Below, piece after piece: positions 51,265-58,644 of a stretch of DNA of 64,000 bases. Source of the DNA: Arenivirga flava (GTDB taxonomy: Bacteria; Actinomycetota; Actinomycetes; Actinomycetales; Microbacteriaceae). The notes beneath the pieces were generated by a model. The model was given only the letters and a program-made list of their open reading frames with translations. It ran no database searches and was not told the DNA's origin. Positions within the stretch are counted from its first letter, which is position 1. Each line of letters starts with the position of its first letter. The position numbers and the translations under genes were made by a program. Location of the stretch: assembly GCF_030161575.1 (NCBI RefSeq), contig NZ_BSUL01000001.1, positions 2,709,809-2,773,808 on the forward strand, read 5' to 3'.

Positions 51265-52044
51265 ATGACTGCATTCGAAGGACGGTTCGACGGCAAGGTC
51301 GTGTTCGTGACCGGAGGGGTCTCCGGCATTGGCGGAGCGGCGAGCGCTCGCCTGCTGGAGGAGGGCGCCACGGTCGTGGCGGCCGACGTCTCGGAGCGCA
51401 GCATCGCCGCGTTCGCCGACGCGCATCCGAGCGACCGGCTGCACACGGTCGTGCTCGACGTCACCGACGCCGCCGCGGTCGACGCCGCCGTCGCCGAGGT
51501 GGTCGACCGCCACGGCAAGCTCGACGTGCTCGTCGCCAACGCCGGGATCGGCGCCGGGGGCGCGGTCGGCGACACCGACGACGCCACCTGGCGACGGGTG
51601 CTCTCCGTCGACCTCGACGGCGTCTTCCACACGGCGCGCGCGGCCCTGCCGCATCTCGTGGCGAGCAAGGGCTCGATCGTCAGCACCGCATCCATCTCCG
51701 GTCTCGGCGGCGACTCGGCGATGGCCGCCTACAACGCCGCGAAGGGCGCGGTCGTCAACCTCACCCGCAGCATGGCGGTGGACTACGGCCACCAGGGCGT
51801 GCGCGTGAACGCCGTCGCGCCCGGACCCGTCGCCACGCCGCTGCTGCAGCCGGTGCTCGACGCCAGCGAGCAGGTGCGCGACACCTACGCCGAGCGCATC
51901 CCGCTCGGCCGGGTCGGGCAGTCGGAGGAGATCGCGGCCAGCATCCTCTTCCTCGCCAGTGACGATGCCTCCTACATCAGCGGCGTCACCCTGCCGGTCG
52001 ACGGAGGCCTGACGTCCTGGACCGCGCAGCCCGCGCTCGGCTGA
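51265..52044 (+). CDS. SDR-family oxidoreductase
   Basis: Classical short-chain dehydrogenase, 259 aa. NAD(P) motif FVTGGVSGIGGAA, NAG motif VANAGIGAGG, catalytic Ser in STASISGLGG and Tyr-Lys in MAAYNAAKGAVVN, then VNAVAPGPVATPLL and the C-terminal SGVTLPVDGG. Substrate unknown. Its promoter carries a likely operator of the TetR protein encoded just upstream. Confidence 0.9.
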   Translation: MTAFEGRFDGKVVFVTGGVSGIGGAASARLLEEGATVVAADVSERSIAAFADAHPSDRLHTVVLDVTDAAAVDAAVAEVVDRHGKLDVLVANAGIGAGGAVGDTDDATWRRVLSVDLDGVFHTARAALPHLVASKGSIVSTASISGLGGDSAMAAYNAAKGAVVNLTRSMAVDYGHQGVRVNAVAPGPVATPLLQPVLDASEQVRDTYAERIPLGRVGQSEEIAASILFLASDDASYISGVTLPVDGGLTSWTAQPALG

Positions 52045-52052
52045 TCCGCCGC

Positions 52053-52058
52053 TACGGT
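52053..52058 (+). promoter_or_regulatory. -10 hexamer TACGGT, leaderless promoter of the siderophore-interacting protein
   Basis: TACGGT ends 6 nt before the GTG at 52065. Confidence 0.55.
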
Positions 52059-52064
52059 GGGCCG

Positions 52065-52904
52065 GTGCTTCACACCGGCTCACCGAACGCGCTCGTCACG
52101 ACGATCGTGCGCAGCGCCGAGCGCGTCACGCCCGGTTTCGTGCGCCTCGCGCTGCAGGGCCCCGAGCTGCGCCACCTGCCGGCGCGCGGGCTCGACCAGC
52201 GGATGAAGCTGCTCATCCCGCAGGGCGCGTACCCCGCCGAGCTGCTCGCACCGATGCTGCCCGAGCTCGAGTGGCGCCGGCGCTGGCGCGCGCTCGACGC
52301 CGCCACGCGGCCGGTGCTGCGCAGCTACACCGTCGGCGAGGCGCGCCCGCACCTCGGGGAGCTCGATGTCGACGTCTACGTGCACGCCTCGCCCGGGCCG
52401 GCCAGTGCCTGGGCGCTCTCGGCCCGACCCGGCGACCGGCTGCTGCTCTCGGCCCCGGACGCGCGACGCGACCCCCGCCTGCACGGCGTGCAATGGCGGC
52501 CCGGTGCGGCCGAGCGGATGCTGCTGGCCGGCGACGAGACCGCCTACCCGGCGATCGCCGGGATCCTGCGCAGCCTCGATCCGACGTTCCGCGTCGACGT
52601 CGTGCTCGAGGCGGGCGACCGCGTCGACGCCGCGCTCGTCGAACCGTTCCTGGCCGGCGCGCACCTCGACGTGCGGATGCGCGCACCCGGCCGCCCGGGC
52701 GGTGCGGCCCTCGAGGGCGGCGTCGCCGACTGGGTGCGGGAGCACGCGGCGGATGCGGTCGCGCTCGGGCACCGTTTCCACGCGTGGGCGGCGACGGAGA
52801 CGGGGCGCGTGGCACGCATCCGCTCGCTGCTGACGGATGCGGGCATCCGCTCGGACCACGTGCACGCGCAGGGCTACTGGAACGACCGGGCGCGCGTCGA
52901 CTGA
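52065..52904 (+). CDS. siderophore-interacting protein (ferric-siderophore reductase, ViuB/YqjH type)
   Basis: A 279-aa cytosolic flavoprotein that would reduce iron in imported ferric siderophores. The FAD-binding barrel ends with the family's RPVLRSYTVGEARPHLGELDVDVYVHASPGPASAWA; the NAD domain has LLLAGDETAYPAIAGILRSL and the C-terminal HFHAWAATETG-like segment HRFHAWAATETGRVARIRSLL. It lies just upstream of a siderophore-binding lipoprotein whose promoter has an iron box. Confidence 0.9.
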   Translation: MLHTGSPNALVTTIVRSAERVTPGFVRLALQGPELRHLPARGLDQRMKLLIPQGAYPAELLAPMLPELEWRRRWRALDAATRPVLRSYTVGEARPHLGELDVDVYVHASPGPASAWALSARPGDRLLLSAPDARRDPRLHGVQWRPGAAERMLLAGDETAYPAIAGILRSLDPTFRVDVVLEAGDRVDAALVEPFLAGAHLDVRMRAPGRPGGAALEGGVADWVREHAADAVALGHRFHAWAATETGRVARIRSLLTDAGIRSDHVHAQGYWNDRARVD

Positions 52905-52906
52905 GG

Positions 52907-52925
52907 TGAGGATAGGCTGTCCTGA
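52907..52925. promoter_or_regulatory. iron box (IdeR/DmdR/DtxR-type operator)
   Basis: TGAGGATAGGCTGTCCTGA matches 14 of 19 positions of the consensus TTAGGTTAGSCTAACCTAA and is itself a near-perfect dyad. It contains TAGGCT (52913-52918), a -10 for the lipoprotein gene at 52966, so iron-loaded regulator would block RNA polymerase. Confidence 0.75.
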
Positions 52926-52965
52926 CCAGCTGCCCTCGAACGGGTGGCGCGACCCCTGGAGCAGC

Positions 52966-53889
52966 ATGCCGAGCCTCACCCCAGCCCGCGGCGCCGTCGC
53001 CGCACTCGCCCTCACCGCCCTGCTCGCCGCGGCCGGCTGCGCATCGACGCCCGCCGCCGAGACGGGTGAGCCCGCCGACGACGCCACCCGCAGCGTCGAG
53101 CACGCCCGCGGCACCGCCGAGGTGCCCGAGGCGCCGCAGCGGGTCGTCGTGCTCGAACCCGTGCAGCTCGACACCGCGGTGGCCCTGGGGGTGACGCCGG
53201 TCGGCGCCGCGGTGCTGAGCGATGCAGCGGGCATCCCGGCCTACCTCGGCGAGGCGGCGGCCGGCATCGAGAGCGTGGGCACCGTGATGGAGCCGAGCGT
53301 CGAGGCGATCGCGGCGCTCGAGCCCGACCTCATCATCGGCACCGAGTCGCGCCACGCGGCTCTCTTCGACCAGCTCGAGACCATCGCGCCGACGGTCTAC
53401 ATGGCCACCCAGACCGACCCGTGGCAGCAGAACGTCGCGCTCGTCGCCGAGGCGCTCGGCGACGCCGAGGGCGCCGACCGGCTGCTCGCCGACTACGAGG
53501 CGCGCTGCGCGAAGATCGCCGAGCAGTTCGACACGGCGGGCTCGACGGCGCAGCTCGTGCGGCCGCGCGACGGCATCCTCACCCTCTACGGCCCCGACTC
53601 CTTCGCGGGCAGCGCCCTCGAGTGCGCCGGCTTCACGACGCCGGAGCGCGCGTGGGAGGACATCTCGCTCGACGTCTCGCCCGAGAACGTGCTCGACGCC
53701 TCCGCCGACCTGGTGCTGGTGACGACCACCGACGTCGACGACCCCGCCACGCTGCCGCGCGTCATCGCCGACAACGCCGCGGCGTTCCCCGAGCTGCACC
53801 TCGTCGACCAGTCGTTCTGGATCACCGGGGTCGGTCCGCTCGGTGGCATGACCGTGCTCGACGACCTGGAGCGCCTGCTCGCCGGCTGA
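52966..53889 (+). CDS. iron-siderophore ABC transporter substrate-binding lipoprotein
   Basis: A 307-aa extracellular lipoprotein of the FepB/FhuD class. Signal peptide with Cys25 in LAAAGCAST, then the PBP fold with VPEAPQRVVVLEPVQLDTAVALGVTPVG, IAALEPDLIIGTESRHAAL and WITGVGPLGGMTVLDDLERLL. The ATG at 52966 is the first that yields a signal peptide. The iron box 41 nt upstream supports iron regulation. No permease or ATPase genes lie beside it, so it must work with a transporter encoded elsewhere. Confidence 0.88.
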   Translation: MPSLTPARGAVAALALTALLAAAGCASTPAAETGEPADDATRSVEHARGTAEVPEAPQRVVVLEPVQLDTAVALGVTPVGAAVLSDAAGIPAYLGEAAAGIESVGTVMEPSVEAIAALEPDLIIGTESRHAALFDQLETIAPTVYMATQTDPWQQNVALVAEALGDAEGADRLLADYEARCAKIAEQFDTAGSTAQLVRPRDGILTLYGPDSFAGSALECAGFTTPERAWEDISLDVSPENVLDASADLVLVTTTDVDDPATLPRVIADNAAAFPELHLVDQSFWITGVGPLGGMTVLDDLERLLAG

Positions 53890-53947
53890 GCATCCGCTGA
53901 GCGCGTTCCGGGTCGACGCGACCCACGGCCGGGGGATAGGAAGGGGT

Positions 53948-54298
53948 ATGACCGGCATCCCCTCCGTGCTCCAGCTCAACCGGGAAGACGCCATCGCCGC
54001 GGACGTCGTCTCCGCGTACCTGCTCGACGATGGTCCGCAGCAGGGCATGACCGTGGTGGAGATCTTCGACGCCCATCAGGTGGTGCTCGGGCGCACCATC
54101 ACCGATGCCGTCGGCCCGCGCGAGCAGGTCGCGGACGCGGTGCTCGATCGCAGCGAGCTCGAGCGCTGCTCCGAGTACGCGGTCGAACCGTTGGGCCAGC
54201 GCAAGCGCGTGACCGCCTCGGTGATCGTGCGCGTCTCCCCGCGGCGCAGCGCCTACGAGACCGAGCGCGAGGCCGGCGGGTACGGGGTCGCCGGCTGA
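53948..54298 (+). CDS. conserved hypothetical protein (116 aa)
   Basis: Soluble alpha/beta protein (MTGIPSVLQLNREDAIAADV...). Two acidic strands (MTVVEIFDAHQVVLGRTITD) precede a basic one (RKRVTASVIVRVSPRR). No family recognised. GGAAGGGG precedes the ATG. It stands alone between the iron gene and the acetyltransferase gene. Confidence 0.6.
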   Translation: MTGIPSVLQLNREDAIAADVVSAYLLDDGPQQGMTVVEIFDAHQVVLGRTITDAVGPREQVADAVLDRSELERCSEYAVEPLGQRKRVTASVIVRVSPRRSAYETEREAGGYGVAG

Positions 54299-54335
54299 GT
54301 TGCGGCCCGCGCCCGGCCCGGCGAGCATGGCCGGC

Positions 54336-54758
54336 ATGAGCGGACTCCCCGACGGCTACCGGCTGCAGGACGCGGCCCCCACCACCGCCGAGTACCGGGC
54401 GCTGCGCGAGCGGTCCGGCCTCTCGCCGAAGAGCGAGGGCCAGGCGCGCGGCGCCATCGCGAACTCCTGGACCTTCCGCACGGTGACGGGCCCCGACGGC
54501 GGCATCGTCGCGATGGGGCGCATCGTCGGTGACGGCGGCTGGTACTTCCTGGTCGCCGACATGGCCACGTTCCCCGAGCACCAGGGTCGCGGTCTCGGCG
54601 CCGCGGTGCTCGATGCGCTGCTCGCGGCGATCCGCGAGCACGCGGAGCCGGGCGCCTATGTGACCCTCACCGCCGACCCACCCGGGCGCAGGCTCTACGA
54701 GTCGCGCGGCTTCGCGGACGTCGCCCCCGAGCGCACGGGCATGTCGCTGCTGACCTGA
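54336..54758 (+). CDS. GNAT-family N-acetyltransferase
   Basis: A 140-aa acetyl-CoA-dependent acetyltransferase. The CoA-binding motif A is seen as ADMATFPEHQGRGLGAAVLDALLAAI, followed by YVTLTADPPGRRLYESRGFADV. The start at 54336 (MSGLPDGYRLQDA) is preferred over an upstream TTG at 54300. Substrate unknown. Confidence 0.85.
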   Translation: MSGLPDGYRLQDAAPTTAEYRALRERSGLSPKSEGQARGAIANSWTFRTVTGPDGGIVAMGRIVGDGGWYFLVADMATFPEHQGRGLGAAVLDALLAAIREHAEPGAYVTLTADPPGRRLYESRGFADVAPERTGMSLLT

Positions 54759-54793
54759 GCGCGGCGGGCCGCCCGCGTGTCGGGGGCCGCGCG

Positions 54794-54799
54794 TAGCCT
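54794..54799 (+). promoter_or_regulatory. -10 hexamer TAGCCT, leaderless promoter of the GIY-YIG protein
   Basis: TAGCCT ends 6 nt before the GTG at 54806. Confidence 0.6.
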
Positions 54800-54805
54800 C
54801 GCTGC

Positions 54806-55366
54806 GTGCATCCGCTCCGCCTCGTGCCCGACTGCCTCGTGCCCGACTGCGGCGAGCCGGCCGCGACCGGCGCGCTCGTCGCGCTGTGCGCCGATCACCT
54901 GGCGCTGGCGGCCGACTCCGCGGCGGCGAGCGGATGCGAGGACGTGCTGCCCTCCCCGTGCCCGGCCTGCGCCTCGCGCCTCGGCGTGCGCTACCCGAGC
55001 GGCTGGCTCTGCGCGCAGTGCGAGTGGCGGCACGGCGAGCAACCCGACGCCGACCTGCCGCCGCCGCGCGTCGACGTCGTCTACTACCTGCGCTTCGACG
55101 AGCGCTTCAAGATCGGCACCACCGCCAACCTGCGCCAGCGCCTCGCCGCGATCCGGCACCACGAGCTCGTGGCTCTCGAGCGCGGCGACCGCCTGCGCGA
55201 GCGGATGCGCCACGCCCAGTTCGCGCGCACCCGGCATGCCGGCACCGAGTGGTTCGCGCCGTCGCCGGAGCTCGCGGCGCACCTCGCGTCGCTGCGGGCC
55301 GGCGTCGACGACCCGTGGGCGCAGCTCGCGCGCTGGCGCAGCGAGGCGGCGGCGCTGCGCGGCTAG
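54806..55366 (+). CDS. GIY-YIG nuclease-like protein with zinc-ribbon region
   Basis: A 186-aa protein. The N-terminal half has three Cys pairs (PDCLVPDCGEP, PCPAC, CAQCEW) likely to bind zinc. The C-terminal half follows the T5orf172/Mug113 branch of the GIY-YIG fold: VVYYLRFDERFKIGTTANLRQRLAAI with the conserved Arg, and GTEWFAPSPEL with a Glu in the usual place of the catalytic one. The tyrosine of YIG is replaced by Lys (KIG). Role unknown; phage-type relatives exist, but no phage genes are near. Confidence 0.75.
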   Translation: MHPLRLVPDCLVPDCGEPAATGALVALCADHLALAADSAAASGCEDVLPSPCPACASRLGVRYPSGWLCAQCEWRHGEQPDADLPPPRVDVVYYLRFDERFKIGTTANLRQRLAAIRHHELVALERGDRLRERMRHAQFARTRHAGTEWFAPSPELAAHLASLRAGVDDPWAQLARWRSEAAALRG

Positions 55367-55436
55367 GGTCGGGGCATGGCGCAGACCGCCATCATGAGCT
55401 GCCGGGCCGCCCTCGACCGGCGGTGACGGCCTCTCC

Positions 55437-55799
55437 TCAGTCGACGCGGCATGCCACTCGCGCGGCCCACCACACGAGCGGCAGCTGCAGCGGCAGGCGC
55501 GCCGCCGTGATCCAGCGCTCGGCGCCCGGGCGGCGGCTCGCGCGCCGGAATTGCTTGACGTTGGCCGGGAACACGGCGACGAAGAGGGCCACGGCGCCCC
55601 AGGCCGCGAGCCTGCGGGTGCGGCGCGGCAGCAGCGCGGCGCCGAGCGCCGCCTCGGCCGCGCCGCTGACGAGCACGACCTGGCGCGGCGTGCCCGGCAC
55701 CCAGCCCGGCACCACGCGCTCGTAGACGGACGGCTTGGCCAGGTGCAGGGCGCCGGCCGCGCCGAGGAGCCCGGCGAGCAGGGCGGTGGATGCGCGCAT
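55437..55799 (-). CDS. DoxX-like membrane protein
   Basis: A 120-aa protein with four helices: TALLAGLLGAAGALHLAKPSVYE (the DoxX/MauE start with H-x-x-x-P), LVSGAAEAALGAALLPRRTRR, LAAWGAVALFVAVFPANVKQF and a C-terminal one. Such proteins are linked to redox or membrane functions without a settled role. The ATG at 55799 lies 6 nt after GAGGAT, a weak leaderless-type hexamer. Confidence 0.78.
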   Translation of the reverse strand: MRASTALLAGLLGAAGALHLAKPSVYERVVPGWVPGTPRQVVLVSGAAEAALGAALLPRRTRRLAAWGAVALFVAVFPANVKQFRRASRRPGAERWITAARLPLQLPLVWWAARVACRVD

Positions 55800-55855
55800 G
55801 GGGCGATCCTCGCATCCGCTCATGCGCGTCGGCCGTGGCAGCGGTGCGGTTCCGC

Positions 55856-55905
55856 GCCGCGCCGCGCCGCGCCGCGCCGCGCCGCGCCGCGCCGCGCCGC
55901 GCCGC
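55856..55905 (+). repeat. (GCCGC)10 pentamer tract
   Basis: Ten perfect consecutive copies of GCCGC (the same unit as GCGCC in another phase) upstream of the DoxX gene; one flanking variant on each side. Confidence 0.92.
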
Positions 55906-56047
55906 GCCTCGCGGGTGCGACTCAGCGTCGTGACGACAAGTCGGGGTCGGATGCGGTGCTGAGTCGTCGCTTCGTTGCTGAGTCGTGCGTGGGATGTGCT
56001 CGGCGCCGTGGCGGCGGCGGTGCCGCTCCGCGCCGGCGCGGACGACG

Positions 56048-56079
56048 GAGGGCGGCGCGACCGTCGTCGCACCGCCCTC
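56048..56079 (-). terminator. terminator of the BCCT transporter gene
   Basis: GAGGGCGGCGCGAC and GTCGCACCGCCCTC pair over 14 positions with one G-U, 4-nt loop, about 35 nt after the BCCT stop on the minus strand. Confidence 0.65.
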
Positions 56080-56114
56080 GGCCGCTCATCCGCCGGAGCG
56101 GATCGAGCCCCGGA

Positions 56115-58250
56115 TCACTCCGGGTCGCGCTCCCCGCGCCGCTTCGGCAGCTCGGGGTCGGAGACGCCGCCGGGAGCCGCGCCCTCGGCCGCGCTGCGGT
56201 CGGCGTCGGCCCGTCCGGGCAGGCCGATCGCCCCGGTGCTCGGCTCGATCGCCGAAGCGGAGCGGCGTCCGTGCACCTTGGGCGGCGCGGCGGGCTGCTG
56301 CGCGGGGGCGCCGCCCATCGTCGTACCCGTGGTCTCCGCCGGTTCCGTCGCGTCGACGGGTGCCTCCGCGCCCGAGTCGTCCGCCGGCTCGATCACGTCG
56401 ATCGCCGCCGTGTAGGTCTCCACGAGCGCCTCGTCGACCTTCGGCTCGACCCAGGCGAGGTCGTCCTGCGAGTGGTCGTACTTGACGGCGGCCAGGGCGA
56501 AGTCGTCGCCGTGCTCCTCGAGGCCGACGCGCACCGAGTGGCGCACCGCGCGCTCCGCGTAGGCGTCGCGCATGATGAGCGGATCGCTGCGCAGGTCCTT
56601 CGTGAAGGCGATCATCATGAAGGCCATGATGATCGCGAACGGCAGCGCGGCGACGATCGTCACGTTCTGCAGGGCCTGCAGTCCGCCGCCCTCCTCGCCG
56701 CCGGCGACGAGCAGCACCGCCGCGATCGCGCCGACCAGGGTGCCCCAGACGATGGTGACCCAGCGCGACGGATCGGGCTTGCCCTGCTGCGAGAGCGTGC
56801 CCATCACGAGCGAGGCGGAGTCCGCCCCGGTGACGAAGAAGATCGCCACCAGCACCGCCGCGATGACCGTGGTGATGCCGGCGAGCGGCAGATCGGCGAG
56901 CACGTTGAAGAGCACCTCCTCGGAGGGGCTCACGGGCAGGTTCGCGCCGTTCATCTGGTCGTCGATCGCGGTCGTGCCGAAGATGGCGAACCACAGGAAC
57001 GAGACCGCCGACGGCACGATGACGACGACCGAGACGAACTGGCGCAGGGTGCGTCCGCGCGAGACCTTCGCGATGAACATGCCGACGAAGGGGGACCAGC
57101 TGATCCACCAGGCCCAGTAGAAGATCGTCCAGGCCGACAGGAACGCCTGCGCCTCCTCGCCCTGCGACCCCGAGCGGGCGATCATCTGCGGCAGGTCGCC
57201 GACGAACTGCGCCGCGACGGAGGGGATGACCTGCAGGATCAGCATGGTCGGACCCACGAAGAAGACGAACAGGGCGAGCAGCATCGCGACCGCGGCGTTG
57301 ATGTTCGACAGCGCGCGGATGCCGCGGGAGACGCCCGAGACCGCCGAGATGATGAACGCGATCGTCAGCACGGTGATGACGCCGATGAGCAGCCCGTTGC
57401 CGACCGGTCCGACACCGGCGATGATCTCGACGCCGTGGCCGATCTGCAGCGCGCCGAGACCGAGCGACGCGGCGGTGCCGAAGAGGGTGACGATGATGGC
57501 GAAGATGTCGATCGTCTTGCCGATCGGGCCGCTGGTGCGGTGCTCGCCGAGCAGCGGGGCGAAGATCGACGAGATCAGCGGCAGACGTCCACGACGGTAC
57601 GCGCCGTACGCGATCGCGCCACCGATGAGCGCGTAGAAGGCCCACGCCTGCGGGCCCCAGTGGTAGAGCACCTGCGTGAGCGCGGTGTGCATCGCCTCGA
57701 CCGTGCCGGCCTCGGCGCTGCCGGGCGGCGGCGACTCGAAGAAGGTGAGCGGCTCGGCGGCGCCCCAGAAGACGAGCCCGATGCCCATGCCGGCGGCGAA
57801 GAGCATCGAGATCCACGAGAACATCGAGAACTCGGGCTTCTCGTCGTCGGTGCCGAGGCGGATGCGCCCGAAGCGACCGAAGCCGACCCAGAGCATGAAG
57901 ACGAGCACCACGGTCGCGATCGAGGTGAAGAACCACCCCGTGTAGGTGATGACCCAGTCGAGCGCGCCGCTGGCGAAGGACGCCAGGCTGTCGCCGGCGA
58001 CGATGCCCCAGGTGATGAAGCCGACGGTGAAGAGGAGCGCCACGGTGAACACGACGCGGTCGGTGCGGAAGACCCGGTTGGTTTGCTCCACGCCGAGACC
58101 GGGGATCAGCGCGGGGTGGATACCGTCGGGCGCGGGGTCGACGAGCTCCTTGGCGATGCGCCGGGCGCCCTTACCGGCGCGGTTCGCGGGGTGGCGCTTC
58201 GGTGGTGGGCCGTCCGGGGCGGGACTCTGGGTCTTCTCGGGTTCGTCCAT
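56115..58250 (-). CDS. BCCT family transporter (glycine betaine/choline type)
   Basis: A 711-aa sodium- or proton-coupled transporter with twelve helices. Family signatures: AAGMGIGLVFWGAAEPLTFF and WTIFYWAWWISWSPFVGMFIAKVSRGRT, where the Trp box binds the trimethylammonium group; FVTGADSASLVMG follows. A hydrophilic C-terminal tail of over 120 residues is present, as in osmosensing BetP-type proteins, and an N-terminal basic/acidic tail of about 60 residues. The likely substrate is betaine or a related osmolyte. Start 58250 (MDEPEKTQSPAP) with GGAGGTT close upstream. Confidence 0.9.
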   Translation of the reverse strand: MDEPEKTQSPAPDGPPPKRHPANRAGKGARRIAKELVDPAPDGIHPALIPGLGVEQTNRVFRTDRVVFTVALLFTVGFITWGIVAGDSLASFASGALDWVITYTGWFFTSIATVVLVFMLWVGFGRFGRIRLGTDDEKPEFSMFSWISMLFAAGMGIGLVFWGAAEPLTFFESPPPGSAEAGTVEAMHTALTQVLYHWGPQAWAFYALIGGAIAYGAYRRGRLPLISSIFAPLLGEHRTSGPIGKTIDIFAIIVTLFGTAASLGLGALQIGHGVEIIAGVGPVGNGLLIGVITVLTIAFIISAVSGVSRGIRALSNINAAVAMLLALFVFFVGPTMLILQVIPSVAAQFVGDLPQMIARSGSQGEEAQAFLSAWTIFYWAWWISWSPFVGMFIAKVSRGRTLRQFVSVVVIVPSAVSFLWFAIFGTTAIDDQMNGANLPVSPSEEVLFNVLADLPLAGITTVIAAVLVAIFFVTGADSASLVMGTLSQQGKPDPSRWVTIVWGTLVGAIAAVLLVAGGEEGGGLQALQNVTIVAALPFAIIMAFMMIAFTKDLRSDPLIMRDAYAERAVRHSVRVGLEEHGDDFALAAVKYDHSQDDLAWVEPKVDEALVETYTAAIDVIEPADDSGAEAPVDATEPAETTGTTMGGAPAQQPAAPPKVHGRRSASAIEPSTGAIGLPGRADADRSAAEGAAPGGVSDPELPKRRGERDPE

Positions 58251-58325
58251 AACCTCCAATCGTGCCGATGCGCCTCGAACGGGGCCAATCCCTGCACACC
58301 TTCCCACCTCGCGTCCATGTTCGAC

Positions 58326-58360
58326 GAGCGGATGCGGGCAGCGCCCGCCCGCATCTGCTC
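58326..58360. repeat. inverted repeat of the GAGCGGATGC motif between BCCT and the gene at 58375
   Basis: GAGCGGATGCGGGC (58326-58339) and GCCCGCATCTGCTC (58347-58360) are complementary at 13 of 14 positions. It ends just before the TACGCT hexamer. Confidence 0.65.
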
Positions 58361-58362
58361 GC

Positions 58363-58368
58363 TACGCT
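58363..58368 (+). promoter_or_regulatory. -10 hexamer TACGCT, leaderless promoter of the gene at 58375
   Basis: TACGCT ends 6 nt before the ATG. Confidence 0.55.
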
Positions 58369-58374
58369 GCGGGG

Positions 58375-58644
58375 ATGCGCGAACCGGCCGAGACCACCGT
58401 GCTGGGCTTCCACCGGGACGTCGTGCGCGAGGGCATGCTCGCCGCGATCGAACTGCGCGGTGGCGACGTCGCCCCCGTGCTGGAGGCGCTGGAGGACCTC
58501 GGTCTGCTCGATGCGGCGCGGCACCTGCGCGCCGTCGTCGCCGAGCTGGAACGGCAGGACCCGGAGAACCGGCCCGTCATCGACATCGCCGCCGAGGACG
58601 GGTATCTGCTCGACGAGGCGACGATCACCGACGCCGACCGCTAA
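58375..58644 (+). CDS. conserved hypothetical protein (89 aa)
   Basis: An 89-aa, mainly helical acidic protein (MREPAETTVLGFHRDVVREG...). Features are two Leu-rich helices (PVLEALEDLGLLDAARHLRAVV) and the ending DGYLLDEATITDADR. No known domain. Its end overlaps the end of the convergent photolyase gene by 4 bases. Confidence 0.6.
   Translation: MREPAETTVLGFHRDVVREGMLAAIELRGGDVAPVLEALEDLGLLDAARHLRAVVAELERQDPENRPVIDIAAEDGYLLDEATITDADR

Larger units (their letters stand above)
55800..56114. other. 315-nt intergenic stretch with a pentamer array and short repeats
   Basis: No credible gene is present. It contains (GCCGC)10 at 55856-55905, an inverted repeat GACTCAGC/GCTGAGTC (about 55919-55966), a second direct GCTGAGTCGT about 23 nt further on, and the terminator of the BCCT gene at 56048-56079. 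Confidence 0.7.

Noticed and set aside
54806-55366. Homing endonuclease or phage origin for the GIY-YIG protein
   Set aside because: No intron, intein or phage genes are nearby, base composition is like the neighbours, and it has a normal leaderless promoter of this genome.
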